DNA of 64,000 nucleotides from Trichomonas vaginalis G3 (Eukaryota; Parabasalia; Trichomonadida; Trichomonadidae): contig NC_067206.1 in the NCBI RefSeq assembly GCF_026262505.1, positions 18,373,319 through 18,437,318 on the forward strand, read 5' to 3'. Numbering within the stretch: position 1 is the first letter of the stretch; every line of letters begins with the position of its first letter. The notes below the pieces were generated by a model. It did not search any database, had not been told where the DNA came from, and saw nothing but the letters and a program-made list of their open reading frames with translations. Both the position numbers and the translations under genes were made by a program. Of this stretch, positions 48,881-58,773 are shown one piece after another.

Positions 48881-51658
48881 TTCATTTGGTACTGTCCATT
48901 GAGTTTTCTTAAATATTCATCCCTTCTCAGTTCATTGTCTGCAAAGTAAGTTTTTATGACATTTTGCAAACTTTCGTTTGCAAGGTCATGTACAATAGGT
49001 TCTCTTCCTTCTCTCTCCCTAACTCTCTTTCTAAACTCTTCACCAAATATACCATCTCTATGGTTCTGTGTAGTTCTTTGAGATAAATGTTCTAGAACGT
49101 CAGGTGTTATATTTCCATCAGCCATGTTCATTTCATACTGGTCCAAAATATCTGCATCTTTCATATCTTTCAATGGCATTAAAGCCGCGCTGAAAATACC
49201 AGCTATATCTGGTTCACCATTCACTTCCATTGCGTCTACAACTTCTTGGAATTGAGGTTGTAAGTTTATGAACCACCTATCCGGATTAGCTTTATGACCC
49301 CATCTCATTGTAGTTCCATAGTCTGCAGAAACAAAAGTAGGTTTGTTTCCATATTGGTTAGGTTCTGAATGAACTTTAAACAATGTTTCATTTCTATATG
49401 TTTTGTTGAAATTTAACCTTTTATTTTCACCGAGTTCAGCCAAAGATTGAACGTTATATGGTCGTAAGTAAAAAGGATTATTGTATTTGCGTACATTTTC
49501 TTTCAGTACTTCCATTCTATGCTGAATATTTTCATCTGATGTTGGAGTCTTTTGTATGTCGGTGAACATTTTTCGATATTCTTCTACTATGTCAGCCGAA
49601 TTTTTCTTAGACTCTTGGAAAGATTCCATATTCTCCGCATACACTTGTTGAGTGTCAAGATTTTTCGGCTGTTCCAAATCTTCATCTAGTTCTGTGAAGT
49701 TAGTTTCCAAAGGAGGGACTTGTTCGTTTCCTTCAGGCTCTTCTAGCTGTTGTTGCTGAACTATTTCTTCCATGTCTGGTTGTATCTGAACTTCTTCCTG
49801 TTGAGTTTCTTGTACCTCATCTGCTGGCATTTCATATATTCCGAGACCGTTTTTAACAAGTTCCCTATCTAAGTCATCCGGACTCATAAACCTTTCTTCT
49901 TTCGTTCCGTCTCTATTTTTTACGCGTTTCATGAAGAGAGTTGAATTATCATTTAGCTCTGACATCAAATATCTCGGAGTAAATTCATCCATGTCATTTG
50001 GATGATATGCTATTAAATCATATCCCTTTGCGAGCTTGTATTTTCCAGGTTTGAGATTATATCCGATTTTATGCTGAACCATAAAGCTAAATAGGTTCGG
50101 GTCAGTATTTCCTTCCTTGAACTTTCTAATAGCTTCTTTATATCTGTCACTAAAGTCAAGAGTATCTGGGTAACCATAATTTTCCTTAAGCATTTTTAAG
50201 AATTCTTGGTTTCCTTTTTCTCTACTTCTTTTGTGTCTTTGCTCTGTTTGTGGTTGCTGTGCAGGGTTTTGAACTGTTGGTTGCTGTGCAGGGTTTTGAA
50301 CTGTTGGTTGCTGTGCTGGATTTTGAACTGTTGGTTGTTGTGTTGGTTGTTGTTGTGGTGCTGGATTTTGAACTGTTGGTTGTTGTGTTGGTTGTTGTTG
50401 TGGTGCATGCCTGTGTCTGTGTCCATGTGACGATGTAAATGTTTTAGGTAGTCCTGGTGCAGGTGCTTCTCTTGGAGGGTTTGGTGGTATATAAGTTCCA
50501 CCACTGGCACATATGTTCCATCTGCAGCATAATGTCTACCTGACTTTTCGTTTTTAAGAAAGCATTTACTAGGTCTGTTTTGGTCTGTTGTAACTCTTTT
50601 TTTGACTTTCCACAACAGTTGCTCTAACGGCGTCATAGGCACTTTGAACTGCCTGTCTCGTTGCTGCATCTGTTATTTTCGTCATATTTTGTGCTACTTC
50701 TCTTAACTCTTTGTCGAAACCTTCAGACTTCAGTTTCTTTCCAGATGAGAAGTCGTTCACTAGTTTCACCTTACTATGAAGAGCTTCGAAGGCATTCTTA
50801 AAGTCAGCATTCATTAAAGCTTCATTTGAACTGTCTTCATCCGCTTGTATTTTTGTCCTTATTGACCCTATAAGTTGGGCTGCTTTAGCGTTGGCTTGGG
50901 CATCTAACCAGTCATTATTAGCTTTTATATATATTCTGCGCTTTCATTGCCTTTTGCATGGCTGCGTCGTTATTTTTACTTTCTTGTGCTAAGTTTTCAT
51001 ACTGTACGGTTTGGTTTTGCAACTGTAAAAGTTTTTCTGCCTTTACATTTGCTTCAACTTCTTTTTTATACTCATCGCTATCCATATATGTCTTCAGGGC
51101 TTTTTGTTTTATTTCTTCATCTTTCAGTACTTTATATTGAGTAGTATGGTTTTTCAAATTTATAACATCTTGTTCCATTTTTGCTACTTCTGCTGCTTTT
51201 TCTGACACTTTTTCGCATATTCTCTGTACTTAGTTCTTTCAGTTGTTCTTCTTTCTTTTTTTCTCTACGTTTAACTCATTGAGTTTCTTTGTGTGTCTGT
51301 CATATTCTAGTTTCTTTTCGTTTTCACTTATTTGTTTCTGTATGTCTATGTTTGACTTTTTGACATCTGTTATTTGATTTTTGAGTGAACTCAAATTCAT
51401 TTGACTTTGAGGGTTATAAGCTGTTCCGTCTGCAGCTCCACCATAGCCTGCCATTTTCGCTAAAAGTGCCGCTCTTAAACCTCCACTCTGTGCACCAATA
51501 ACTCGGTTTAAAAGCATAGGGTTGCTTGACATTTGTTGCAACATAGTGGGGTCATTCATCATTTGTTGTTGCAACTGTTGTTGTGGTGTCAGTTTTACTA
51601 TTGGATGTTTCAATGCTCCCTTCCTCTTATGTATATTCTTACGTAGCTTACGTGGCAT
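48874..51658 (-). pseudogene. Large Maverick coiled-coil virion protein, copy 2 (degraded)
   Basis: Counterpart of 5110-7845. The basic head MPRKLRKNIHKRKGALKHP, Gln-rich segment, coiled coil, His-rich linker (GHRHRH) and acidic Gln/Glu part are recognisable. The linker has a different number of Gln/Pro/Asn-rich repeats than copy 1 (QFKTLH/QFKIQH-like units in other frames), so its length evolves by slippage. First gene inside the right end. Degraded. Confidence 0.55.
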
Positions 51659-51660
51659 TT

Positions 51661-51925
51661 TAAGTGAAGTTAAAAAGCGGTTTTTGACAGATGTTTATAT
51701 GACACTTTTTGTTCAGCACAAAAAACTACTCGGTCAAAGTGTTGTCAGTTTTGTAAAATAACCGTCCTATCTCATTCTATAAGGGAGAAAAGGCTTCTCA
51801 AAGTATACTTCCTTGGAACGCCTGTAACTTTTCCTGTAGCGACGATAGACCCTTACTTGTCCGGACAAAGTTATACTATTTTGAGTGCTCTACCAAAAAG
51901 TCACCGGCTGGCTCGTCCTCAGAAA
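51661..51925. other. Right subterminal zone of Maverick copy 2
   Basis: No gene. Contains a TGACACTTTTTGTTCAGCAC block just before the coiled-coil gene and the AGTCACCGGCTGG block that matches the left end. It lacks the expanded repeats of copy 1. Confidence 0.6.
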
Positions 51926-51971
51926 TTTTTTATGGGCTAGAGGGCGCAACGCGCCTGGAAGCCCCACTACC
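51926..51971. repeat. Right TIR of Maverick copy 2
   Basis: GGGCTAGAGGGCGCAACGCG to CCCCACTACC, the reverse complement of 16829-16876, followed by seven T. Confidence 0.92.
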
Positions 51972-52028
51972 TTTTTTTATGAAAAAGGATGATATTTTCC
52001 CGAAGAAATTTTGTTCGAGCGAATTTTG

Positions 52029-52090
52029 TGTGTGAGTAGGGGTATTACGATGTGAGGTGAAATCCACCACCCGACACTTCGTATTTTTCA
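52029..52090. repeat. Outer inverted repeat, left
   Basis: GTGTGAGTAGGGGTATTACG to CACTTCGTATTTTTCA. Pairs with 60612-60671. A shorter relative without the central CCACCACCCGACAC lies at 16405-16436. Confidence 0.85.
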
Positions 52091-52828
52091 TATCATTTCA
52101 TGATCCTCTTTATTTGGTGGCCTGATCTTTTGGTAAATATCAGCACATATAATAAGGATAATAACTGAATATTAACTAAGGATTCTCATTTTTATATAAC
52201 TTATCAGATTTTGAAATGTGACCAAAATCATGAGTTTTTTCATTATGTGTATATACTTAGGCTATATTTTACTATTTTAGTATTAAAAATATTCACAGAC
52301 AAATTTTAACAAAATCTTATAATTGCATTTTTTATTTTTGATCGAAAAACATATAGTTTCACAGCATATTATATACATACTATTCATGTACTTGTAGGTA
52401 TGAATGTGTTTTAAGCTATAAATATAGTGCTTATTAAGATTTGTGATTGATGATTTCACATTATTCCTAAGATTCTTAAATAAATATGTCAATTTATTAT
52501 ACTATGATTATATATCATTCTTTATTGTTTATAAGCTTGTATTCAATATTTTATAGAAAAAATATCTTATATATGAAAGACTCATTTGATATCAATGTTG
52601 ATGTAATTAGTAGATATGATTTCATGAAATTTGTAATAAGTTTTACAAGTAGATAAAGTTAATGAATAGATAAGTAAAATTTGTATTAGTGAAACAATTT
52701 AATAAAAAGTATGTAGATGAGATATTTATATTTTGTAAAGTAAGATATATAAGTGTAAGAGTATGAAATCGAAAAATCAAAATTTAAGATTTAATAATAT
52801 GTAAATTGTTTATTGAGCTTGTAAGGAC
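52091..52828. other. AT-rich spacer
   Basis: No gene or structured repeat recognised between the outer inverted repeat and MULE-2. Confidence 0.6.
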
Positions 52829-53050
52829 GATAGTATTTCTTTGATTGTATTTCAATTTCATACATATTTAAGCTTTTTAGTCAGAATCTTTCAATGTTCA
52901 TTGAAAAAATCTGACTAAAAAGCTTAAATATGTATGCAATTGACAAAAACATCCATATCTTGTCATATGGATGCTGTAGCTTAGTAATTGGGGCGACTTG
53001 CCTCGAATTCCAGAATATGGCGCTAATCCCGAGGTTCAAGTCGCCAAATT
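52829..53050. repeat. MULE-2 left TIR, itself made of three hairpins
   Basis: It is built from nested palindromes: CATATTTAAGCTTTTTAGTC (about 33-bp arms), CATCCATAT-cttgtc-ATATGGATG, and GGCGACTTGCCTCG with CGAGGTTCAAGTCGCC. The mate at 59743-59963 is the near-perfect reverse complement. Confidence 0.92.
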
Positions 53051-53068
53051 TGTATGTAAATCGATATG

Positions 53069-53241
53069 GCAGCCCCTGTTCGAATAGGAGCTGCTATATT
53101 TTTTTGTTTAATTTAATTATCTCCGGCATAATTGAAGACATTTGCCAAATCCATGAGATAGGTCACATGTCTTACCGGAGGTTTTATTTTTCAACATTAT
53201 TTGATGTGGCCTTATTCATCAAATAGTGTTGGAAAATAAAG
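53069..53241. repeat. Three further hairpins inside the left TIR
   Basis: GGCAGCCCCT../..AGGAGCTGC, CTCCGGCATAATTGAAGACAT../..ATGTCTTACCGGAG and ATTTTTCAACATTATTTGATG../..CATCAAATAGTGTTGGAAAAT follow one another. They are not present next to the right TIR. Their arms do not match the array A-E classes. Confidence 0.8.
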
Positions 53242-53631
53242 GAGACTGAGATAATAAAGAACCATTAAAATAATGGATATTTAAAAGTGACTAGTCATCA
53301 ATAAAAATTATGATTCTAAAATTTAATTTATTAAATAGATGGAATATTTTAATTATAAATATTTCTTCTCAAAAATCGCGATCATCTCAATTTTAGATTT
53401 TGGAAAATAATTTCATATTTGATTTGATATATTATTCACTACAAAATAATTCAAACTAACTAAAAATTTGTTTTTATTCAATTTTATATTTTTCTTCTCA
53501 AAAATCGCGATCATCTCAATTTTATATTCTCCTTTCTTTATCACTTTTCAAGCTTCCATAAATTTCTTTCAATCAAAAACATTTAATTCCAATTTAAAAC
53601 AAAATATATTTTTATTTTATCACAAAAAATT
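53242..53631. other. AT-rich spacer
   Basis: No gene. A 27-bp direct repeat (TTTCTTCTCAAAAATCGCGA plus seven bases) lies at about 53362 and 53492. Confidence 0.6.
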
Positions 53632-55035
53632 TTAATTTTCAGTCCAATCTCTGAGCCTTTTACGTTTTATTGATCTTCTGTTTTTAACTTCTGGCGGTTT
53701 TACGTTTGGGCTTTCTGCAACATTGTCAAAGCTTATTTTTAATTCCTTAATATCATCAATCAAGTTAAGGTAGCTTGATTTTTTGTAAAAATAACCAATT
53801 TCACTTGTTATAGAACTTGGATCAATCCCAATTTTGTTTTGGAAAATATCTAAAAAACTATGGATATGTACACAGTGTAATAAGGTTCTCTTGTAAAATG
53901 GACATTCGCAAGTTATTTTATGTCCTTCTTCCATAAATATCTTGTATTTTGTATTTTTATATATGTGCCGCGCGAGATAAAAATTTGTGTGTTCTACTTT
54001 ATGAACTTCCCAATAAAATATATCCCTCTCTATGTTGAATAAATTTGTATTCAAAAATTCATTTTCCATAGCTTTTGAAAATAAGTCATGAATTTTGCTG
54101 TATTGATACATGCTTATGAAGGAAAACCATTTGATTATTTCATCCAAGTCCATAGCTTTTAAAATGCTATTGAACGATTCTATTACAGAGCTGCTTAAAA
54201 ATCCATGATCGAATTTTGAACGATTAAATGGGTTAATACTTTTAAGATCATCGATGAAAGCGGAGACCTTTTTGCTTTTATAATTATAAATTTTATAAAT
54301 TTCAGATTCAATTTTTGAAACTTGTGTATCCCATTCTTCTGAGGAAAGTGCATTTGTAATTTTCAAAATTTGAGGCCGAACTCTAATAAAATCGGGATTC
54401 TTAGCCAAATGAAACAAGCATAATAAATGAAATTGTGATAAATTAAGCTCATCAAGAGCTGATTTTATTCCTGTACCTTTATCTGATATTATGTATGTTA
54501 TTTTCTCTTCAATTTTTAAGCCTTTACCTGTTACAACTTTGATGAAATTATTCAAAACGACTTTGATTAGTAACGAATCTTCGGTTTTGCCCCAACCAAA
54601 ACTAAGAGGAAGTGGGGATCTGTTCGGGAGGGTTATTGCCAAAATGGCAATATTTCCACCCGCAACTGAATCAATGTGGATAGCGTCAATTAAAAGGAGC
54701 TTATTAAATACTTCTGATTTGATAAAATAAGATGCCACAGGTGTAATTAGTGAAATCGCATCAATAATTAATTCTTCTTCATTTGTTTTATTTAAAATAT
54801 CAACATTATCATAAATTTTCCCATCATGTGTAACAATATGACATATACCTCCTTTTTCATTGATCAATTTGTAAAGTTGATATAATTTCGAAAAACTCTT
54901 CAATCTTTTGGTTTTTGTAAGTCCCTGCAAAGAATTCAATCTGTCATTAAACGTACGATGATTTACAGGCCATCCAATAATCGAGTTTACCTTGTTCCAA
55001 AATTCTGGAGTATCGTATGTAATATTGATTGACAT
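53632..55035 (-). CDS. MULE-2 transposase with SWIM finger, 467 aa
   Basis: Mutator-like DDE transposase. Asp117 (KLLLIDAIHIDS), Asp185 (YIISDKGTGIKSA) and Glu286 (SSVIESFNSIL) form the expected triad. LLCLFHLAKN follows the second Asp as the MULE helix. A SWIM zinc motif CxCx9CxH (CECPFYKRTLLHCVH) lies at residues 376-390. The basic end KNRRSIKRKRLRDW is a likely nuclear localisation signal. It is in the same frame as the zinc-finger ORF upstream (55084-55491), separated by a single TAA and 16 sense codons before this ATG. The frame is otherwise intact. Confidence 0.88.
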   Translation of the reverse strand: MSINITYDTPEFWNKVNSIIGWPVNHRTFNDRLNSLQGLTKTKRLKSFSKLYQLYKLINEKGGICHIVTHDGKIYDNVDILNKTNEEELIIDAISLITPVASYFIKSEVFNKLLLIDAIHIDSVAGGNIAILAITLPNRSPLPLSFGWGKTEDSLLIKVVLNNFIKVVTGKGLKIEEKITYIISDKGTGIKSALDELNLSQFHLLCLFHLAKNPDFIRVRPQILKITNALSSEEWDTQVSKIESEIYKIYNYKSKKVSAFIDDLKSINPFNRSKFDHGFLSSSVIESFNSILKAMDLDEIIKWFSFISMYQYSKIHDLFSKAMENEFLNTNLFNIERDIFYWEVHKVEHTNFYLARHIYKNTKYKIFMEEGHKITCECPFYKRTLLHCVHIHSFLDIFQNKIGIDPSSITSEIGYFYKKSSYLNLIDDIKELKISFDNVAESPNVKPPEVKNRRSIKRKRLRDWTEN

Positions 55036-55083
55036 TAAAAGATAATCTTTGAGAGTTGTGTGAATTTTGGTGTTATATTTGCA

Positions 55084-55491
55084 TTATGAGTGATCGTGCA
55101 CCTCGTCTTTCTCTACAAAATATTTCCTTGTTTTTCTGTTAAAATGGAAATAATACTTTACGCCACAAGAGCAAATGAAAAACTTATCATTTGAATCATA
55201 TCTGAAATAAAATTTATGCTTTGAACCAACTAATAAAACTTTTGGAATTAAATCTATTAATGAAGACGATTCGCATTGAATTAATTCCTGTTCCATTTCG
55301 GTTATTTCTGTATTTGTGTGATATAAATTTGTATCTGGTAACTTTTCGGAATAAATGATTTCTTTTATTTGTTGATTAATAAATATTGATGGAAAAACAG
55401 GGACATCCGTATTTTTAATATCTATTTCAAGGATGCTTGCGATTGTATTAAGGCTTGATTCATGAAGTTTAAAACGCTGAAGAGCTTCCAT
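55084..55491 (-). CDS. MULE-2 zinc-finger ORF, 135 aa
   Basis: I chose the first ATG, 55491 (MEALQRFKLHESSLN); a longer reading starts at GTG and is not credible in this organism. The C-terminal part FFICSCGVKYYFHFNRKTRKYFVEKDEVHDHS-like segment has the C-C-H-H spacing of the WRKY/GCM1-type (FAR1/FLYWCH-like) fingers that precede MULE cores. It ends at TAA. The same frame stays open after that codon into the transposase, so this is the N-terminal DNA-binding part of one transposase interrupted by one stop, or a natural two-ORF arrangement. Confidence 0.7.
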   Translation of the reverse strand: MEALQRFKLHESSLNTIASILEIDIKNTDVPVFPSIFINQQIKEIIYSEKLPDTNLYHTNTEITEMEQELIQCESSSLIDLIPKVLLVGSKHKFYFRYDSNDKFFICSCGVKYYFHFNRKTRKYFVEKDEVHDHS

Positions 55492-56167
55492 ATGTTCAAA
55501 AAGTGACACTGAAAATTTTTATAATAACGTATCATATATATACATATATATTATGGCATTCCAAACGGGAACCGCGGTTGGTTACCATGGATTTCCGTCA
55601 CCGGTCACATTTTAAAGATTTTTAAAGCCTTATAAAAATATGCTTTGTAAATCATTTTTTGTAAATCGGCAAAAATTTGGTAATTTTCTTCAACTAATAA
55701 ATCTGCGAATAGCATTTATAATACAAGAACAATCTTTTAAAATGCGTTTGATTCATTTTTGTATAATTTCATATAGGCACATATATTCTTCCGGGACTTT
55801 CCGTGATTTTACCGTAAAATCATTAGTTTACACCAATTTTTCCGTATTTTGAATAGTTTACTGCACTTTTTCCGTAAAATTGAGTTACGGGAATCCGCAA
55901 AATTTCCGGACCTCATTTTTCATAGAATATAATAATAATATTTGATAAAAAGATATATTATTTATATTTTTGATTTTTGAATTACGGAAAAAGTGAATTG
56001 ATAACTTGATTTTTTTATATGGTTAATTTTTCAAATGATATTATGAAGATCTAAAATATTAAAAGTAAAAAAATTGAATTACGGAAAAAGTGAGGTCAAA
56101 AGTGAAATAAATTTGCAGAACAATTTTCATTGAAATAAGCTTTATTTTTCATTATTAATAACAATGC
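55492..56167. other. Upstream region of the MULE-2 genes
   Basis: Contains TTTTCAGTGTCACTTTTTGAA just before the ATG (again a GTGTCAC block), a GC-richer patch at about 55560-55608 (ACCGCGGTTGGTTACCATGG), and several GGGAATTT/CCGTAAAA-like short repeats. No gene supported. Confidence 0.5.
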
Positions 56168-56840
56168 TGTAATAAACAGAAATTCATCAAAAGTGACAGC
56201 TCTCAATTTTTTGACATTTGTAAATTCTAAATTGAATGAGAAAAATGAAATAATACTAAGCATAATACAATATTCTAGATTTAATTATAATTAGGAAAAA
56301 GTTAGTTTTGAGAGTACTTTTCATAGGCATATAGAATGAAATCTTCTGAAAAATAATATCATATAAACTCATATTATTTTCTAATATATAACTATTTTAT
56401 ATAAAAATCAAATTCAATGATCTTAAAAGCGAAGGATAAACCTCAAAATTTACGAATATAATGAGTGGGAATATAATGCTTATCTATCATAAAACCATAT
56501 GAAATATCAATTTTTGCTTTACGCCTAATTTTTGACGACAATTAGCAAAAAATGTTAAATGTTAACACTCAGTCCATTTGAATATGAAAAATAAAATTGA
56601 CTTTGATTAAATGTTTTTATTTATCATGCAATTCTTCTTGCGACCAAAGATTTGAATCAAATTTCAAAAAATAAGATAGCTTAAAAAATAATATACGGTA
56701 GTGTTTACTAATAGATGAATAGTATATAAATTCTATTAAAATGGATTTGATCCAAAAAAATATATAAAATTTGATCATAAATAAAATCGTTTTAAATTAC
56801 TTCTTCATTTAAATTATAACAATTATTTTTGGTTTTATAG
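56168..56840. mobile_element. Half foldback insert FB-3
   Basis: Left tip, unique part, left long arm and loop of the FB family, nearly identical to FB-2 in that part, with the loop in the FB-2 orientation. The right arm and right tip are missing. Confidence 0.88.
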
Positions 56841-57407
56841 TTTTTAAAGCTCATGTGGTTTTTTTAACCACAGAATACTTATGTGCTGTAGCAAGCTTGC
56901 AATCCAAAGCTCACGTTAGACAACAAGAGTCATGAAGTCTCATACTAAGGGATATCCAACATATATTTTAATAATCTAATGTTTGTGACAAATATTCAAC
57001 ATAAAATTAAGTTTTCGTTTCGTTACAAGGCATTCATACTTTGGAGATATCATATTTAATGTACAGAAAAGTTAATATTAAACAATACATGCTAAAGAAT
57101 TAATAAATAAGATAATAAAATAAATTTATACGTAATTACTTTCATTTAATATGCTTTATGCTGTATAATATTGATTAAGAGGCATTAATGTTGCATGCTA
57201 AGATCAGTCATAATGTAAACCTCTCAATTTTATTGTCGTGGGAAGTATCTCAATTCCTTCAAAAAAATTGAAAAAATATTTAATTTTAAAAATATAATCC
57301 TTTTAATTAGTTCATTAATTGGAGATATTTTTTTAAAAATCACTTTTGATAATACTTTTGAGAACTTTAATTAAAAAAATATATTCAAAAATATCCAGGA
57401 TATCAAG
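56841..57407. other. AT-rich DNA without gene
   Basis: Begins with a short palindrome (TGTGGTTTTTTTAACCACA at about 56854). Nothing else recognised. Confidence 0.55.
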
Positions 57408-57722
57408 AGGGAATTGTTCCTTATGAGGTATATAGTTATGATGTATACCTCATAAGGAACAATTCCCTCCTTAAAACGAGAAAACTTGTTCGAAATTGTT
57501 TATCATTTCGAACAAGTTTTCTCGTTTTTAATAAGAAACTAAAGGCTATGAGGCACTGATTATATATTAGTGCCTCACAGCCTTTAGTTTCTAATAGATA
57601 GCTGGGAAACTTTCTCCAAATGATAAGTTATTCAGAGAAAGTTTCCCAGCTATCAAGAGGGAATTGTTCCTTATGAGGTATATAGTTATGATGTATACCT
57701 CATACGGAACAATTTCTCCTTA
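57408..57722. repeat. Hairpin array E: five hairpins
   Basis: Order: GAGGGAATTGTTCCTTATGAGG (stem about 28 bp); AAAACGAGAAAACTTGTTCGAA; AGAAACTAAAGGCTATGAGGCAC; ATAGCTGGGAAACTTTCTC; then the first hairpin again with a few changes. GAGGTAT-type and AACTT-type alternate strictly. It lies inside MULE-2, outside the Maverick; no flanking AAAAGTGACA-type tips were found. Confidence 0.93.
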
Positions 57723-58773
57723 AAATCGTAGACATTTTTATACTTATTAATCAACCATTCAAAATCATATTCCTCTGAAAAGTTATTTTATTAAAAATTT
57801 AGAATTTTAATAAATATAGAGTTTGAATTTCATACAATACCTATATATTTTCAATAATGGAATTTGAAAACCATTCTCAAAAGTTCTCAGAAAACCTTTT
57901 TTTCATTAATTTTAAGAAATCTGAGTATTAAATTAAGTGATAAATTCGTTTGACACTACTTTAATTTTTAAATTCAAAAAATTATATGTGCTTCTTAAAA
58001 TGACTCAAAAAAATTTTATTATAAAATAATATATAATATTAAAAATCCCACAACATTTTTTTACTTTACATAATCGTACTTCCTCGACGATTAATTTACA
58101 CTCAATTTCTATCGTTGACCGAACTTAGCATGCAACATTAAAAGGTTCCATAATCTGCTTTTATAGGCAAGATTTTTGATAAAAATTTTAAATTTTGAAA
58201 AATGATGAGAAAAGGAAAAAAAAAGGTAAATGAGAGCAAGAGGAGGGAAAAAAAGAAAAAGAAAAGGAAGGGAAGGGAAAAATAAAAGAAAGAAGGACAT
58301 ATAAAAATTTAGATGCGCATTCTTAATGCCGAGGCGGCTTGCCGCCGAGGCGCGATTTTTTTAGGCCTCTACGGTAACCCGGCAATGTTTTTTTAAATCT
58401 TGTACAGCCCTAATATATATAAAACAGATTAATAAAATATTCAAATTAATTTCAGTTTTTTATTGATAATTTGAAAATAAAAATTTGAATTGAAATAAAA
58501 AAAAATCATATTATCAATAAAACTAGTATAATTCTTGTTATGTCTAATAGGCAAACTTTAATTTAAATTAATAATGTTTTGAAAAAGAGAATTGAAATGA
58601 CATTATCCTTTCGTATATCTTATAAAAGTAAATTATATTACTATTTTTACCATATAGATTCAAAGTGTTAAAAGATTTCAAGGAAAAATAGGCGAGATTG
58701 CTGCTTTTGAAAGTCAATAAAGATATTTTAATGAAATATAGGGCAGATAAAAGATAGAAAGGTTTTATTTGTA
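57723..58773. other. Noncoding, with purine tract and a GC-rich spot
   Basis: 58205-58300 is a strand-biased purine tract (AAAGGAAGGGAAGGG type). 58325-58385 is an unusual GC-rich patch with GCCGAGGCGGCttGCCGCCGAGGC-like palindromy and CGGTAACCCGG. No gene supported; reading frames through the purine tract are artefacts. Confidence 0.55.

Larger units (their letters stand above)
16829..51971. mobile_element. Maverick/Polinton copy 2, both ends present, heavily invaded
   Basis: The element is bounded by inverted repeats starting GGTAGTGGGGCTTCCAGG. From left to right it has an adenine methyltransferase, a small membrane protein, virion-like small proteins, a fibre, an integrase, a second amphipathic capsid-like protein, a PolB remnant, an HNH protein, many small genes, the packaging ATPase, the helicase and the capsid block. 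No clean 5-6 bp target duplication flanks it (left flank ACAAAA, right flank TTTTTTT). It is broken by at least ten insertions (mariner and non-autonomous inserts) and several further interruptions. Near-identity with copy 1 argues for a young copy. Confidence 0.92.

Noticed and set aside
16829-51971. A 5-6 bp target duplication around Maverick copy 2
   Set aside because: The flanks (ACAAAA left, TTTTTTT right) do not match in direct orientation; A/T runs at both tips make any short match meaningless.
52973-53050. tRNA gene (A-box-like TAGCTTAGTAATTGG and B-box-like GGTTCAAGTCG)
   Set aside because: The segment folds as one long hairpin (GGCGACTTG with CAAGTCGCC), not a cloverleaf; the T-arm and anticodon stem do not pair, and the same sequence forms part of the MULE-2 TIR at both ends.
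58109-58300. 63-aa Phe/Leu-rich ORF
   Set aside because: It is the complement of a purine tract; composition only.
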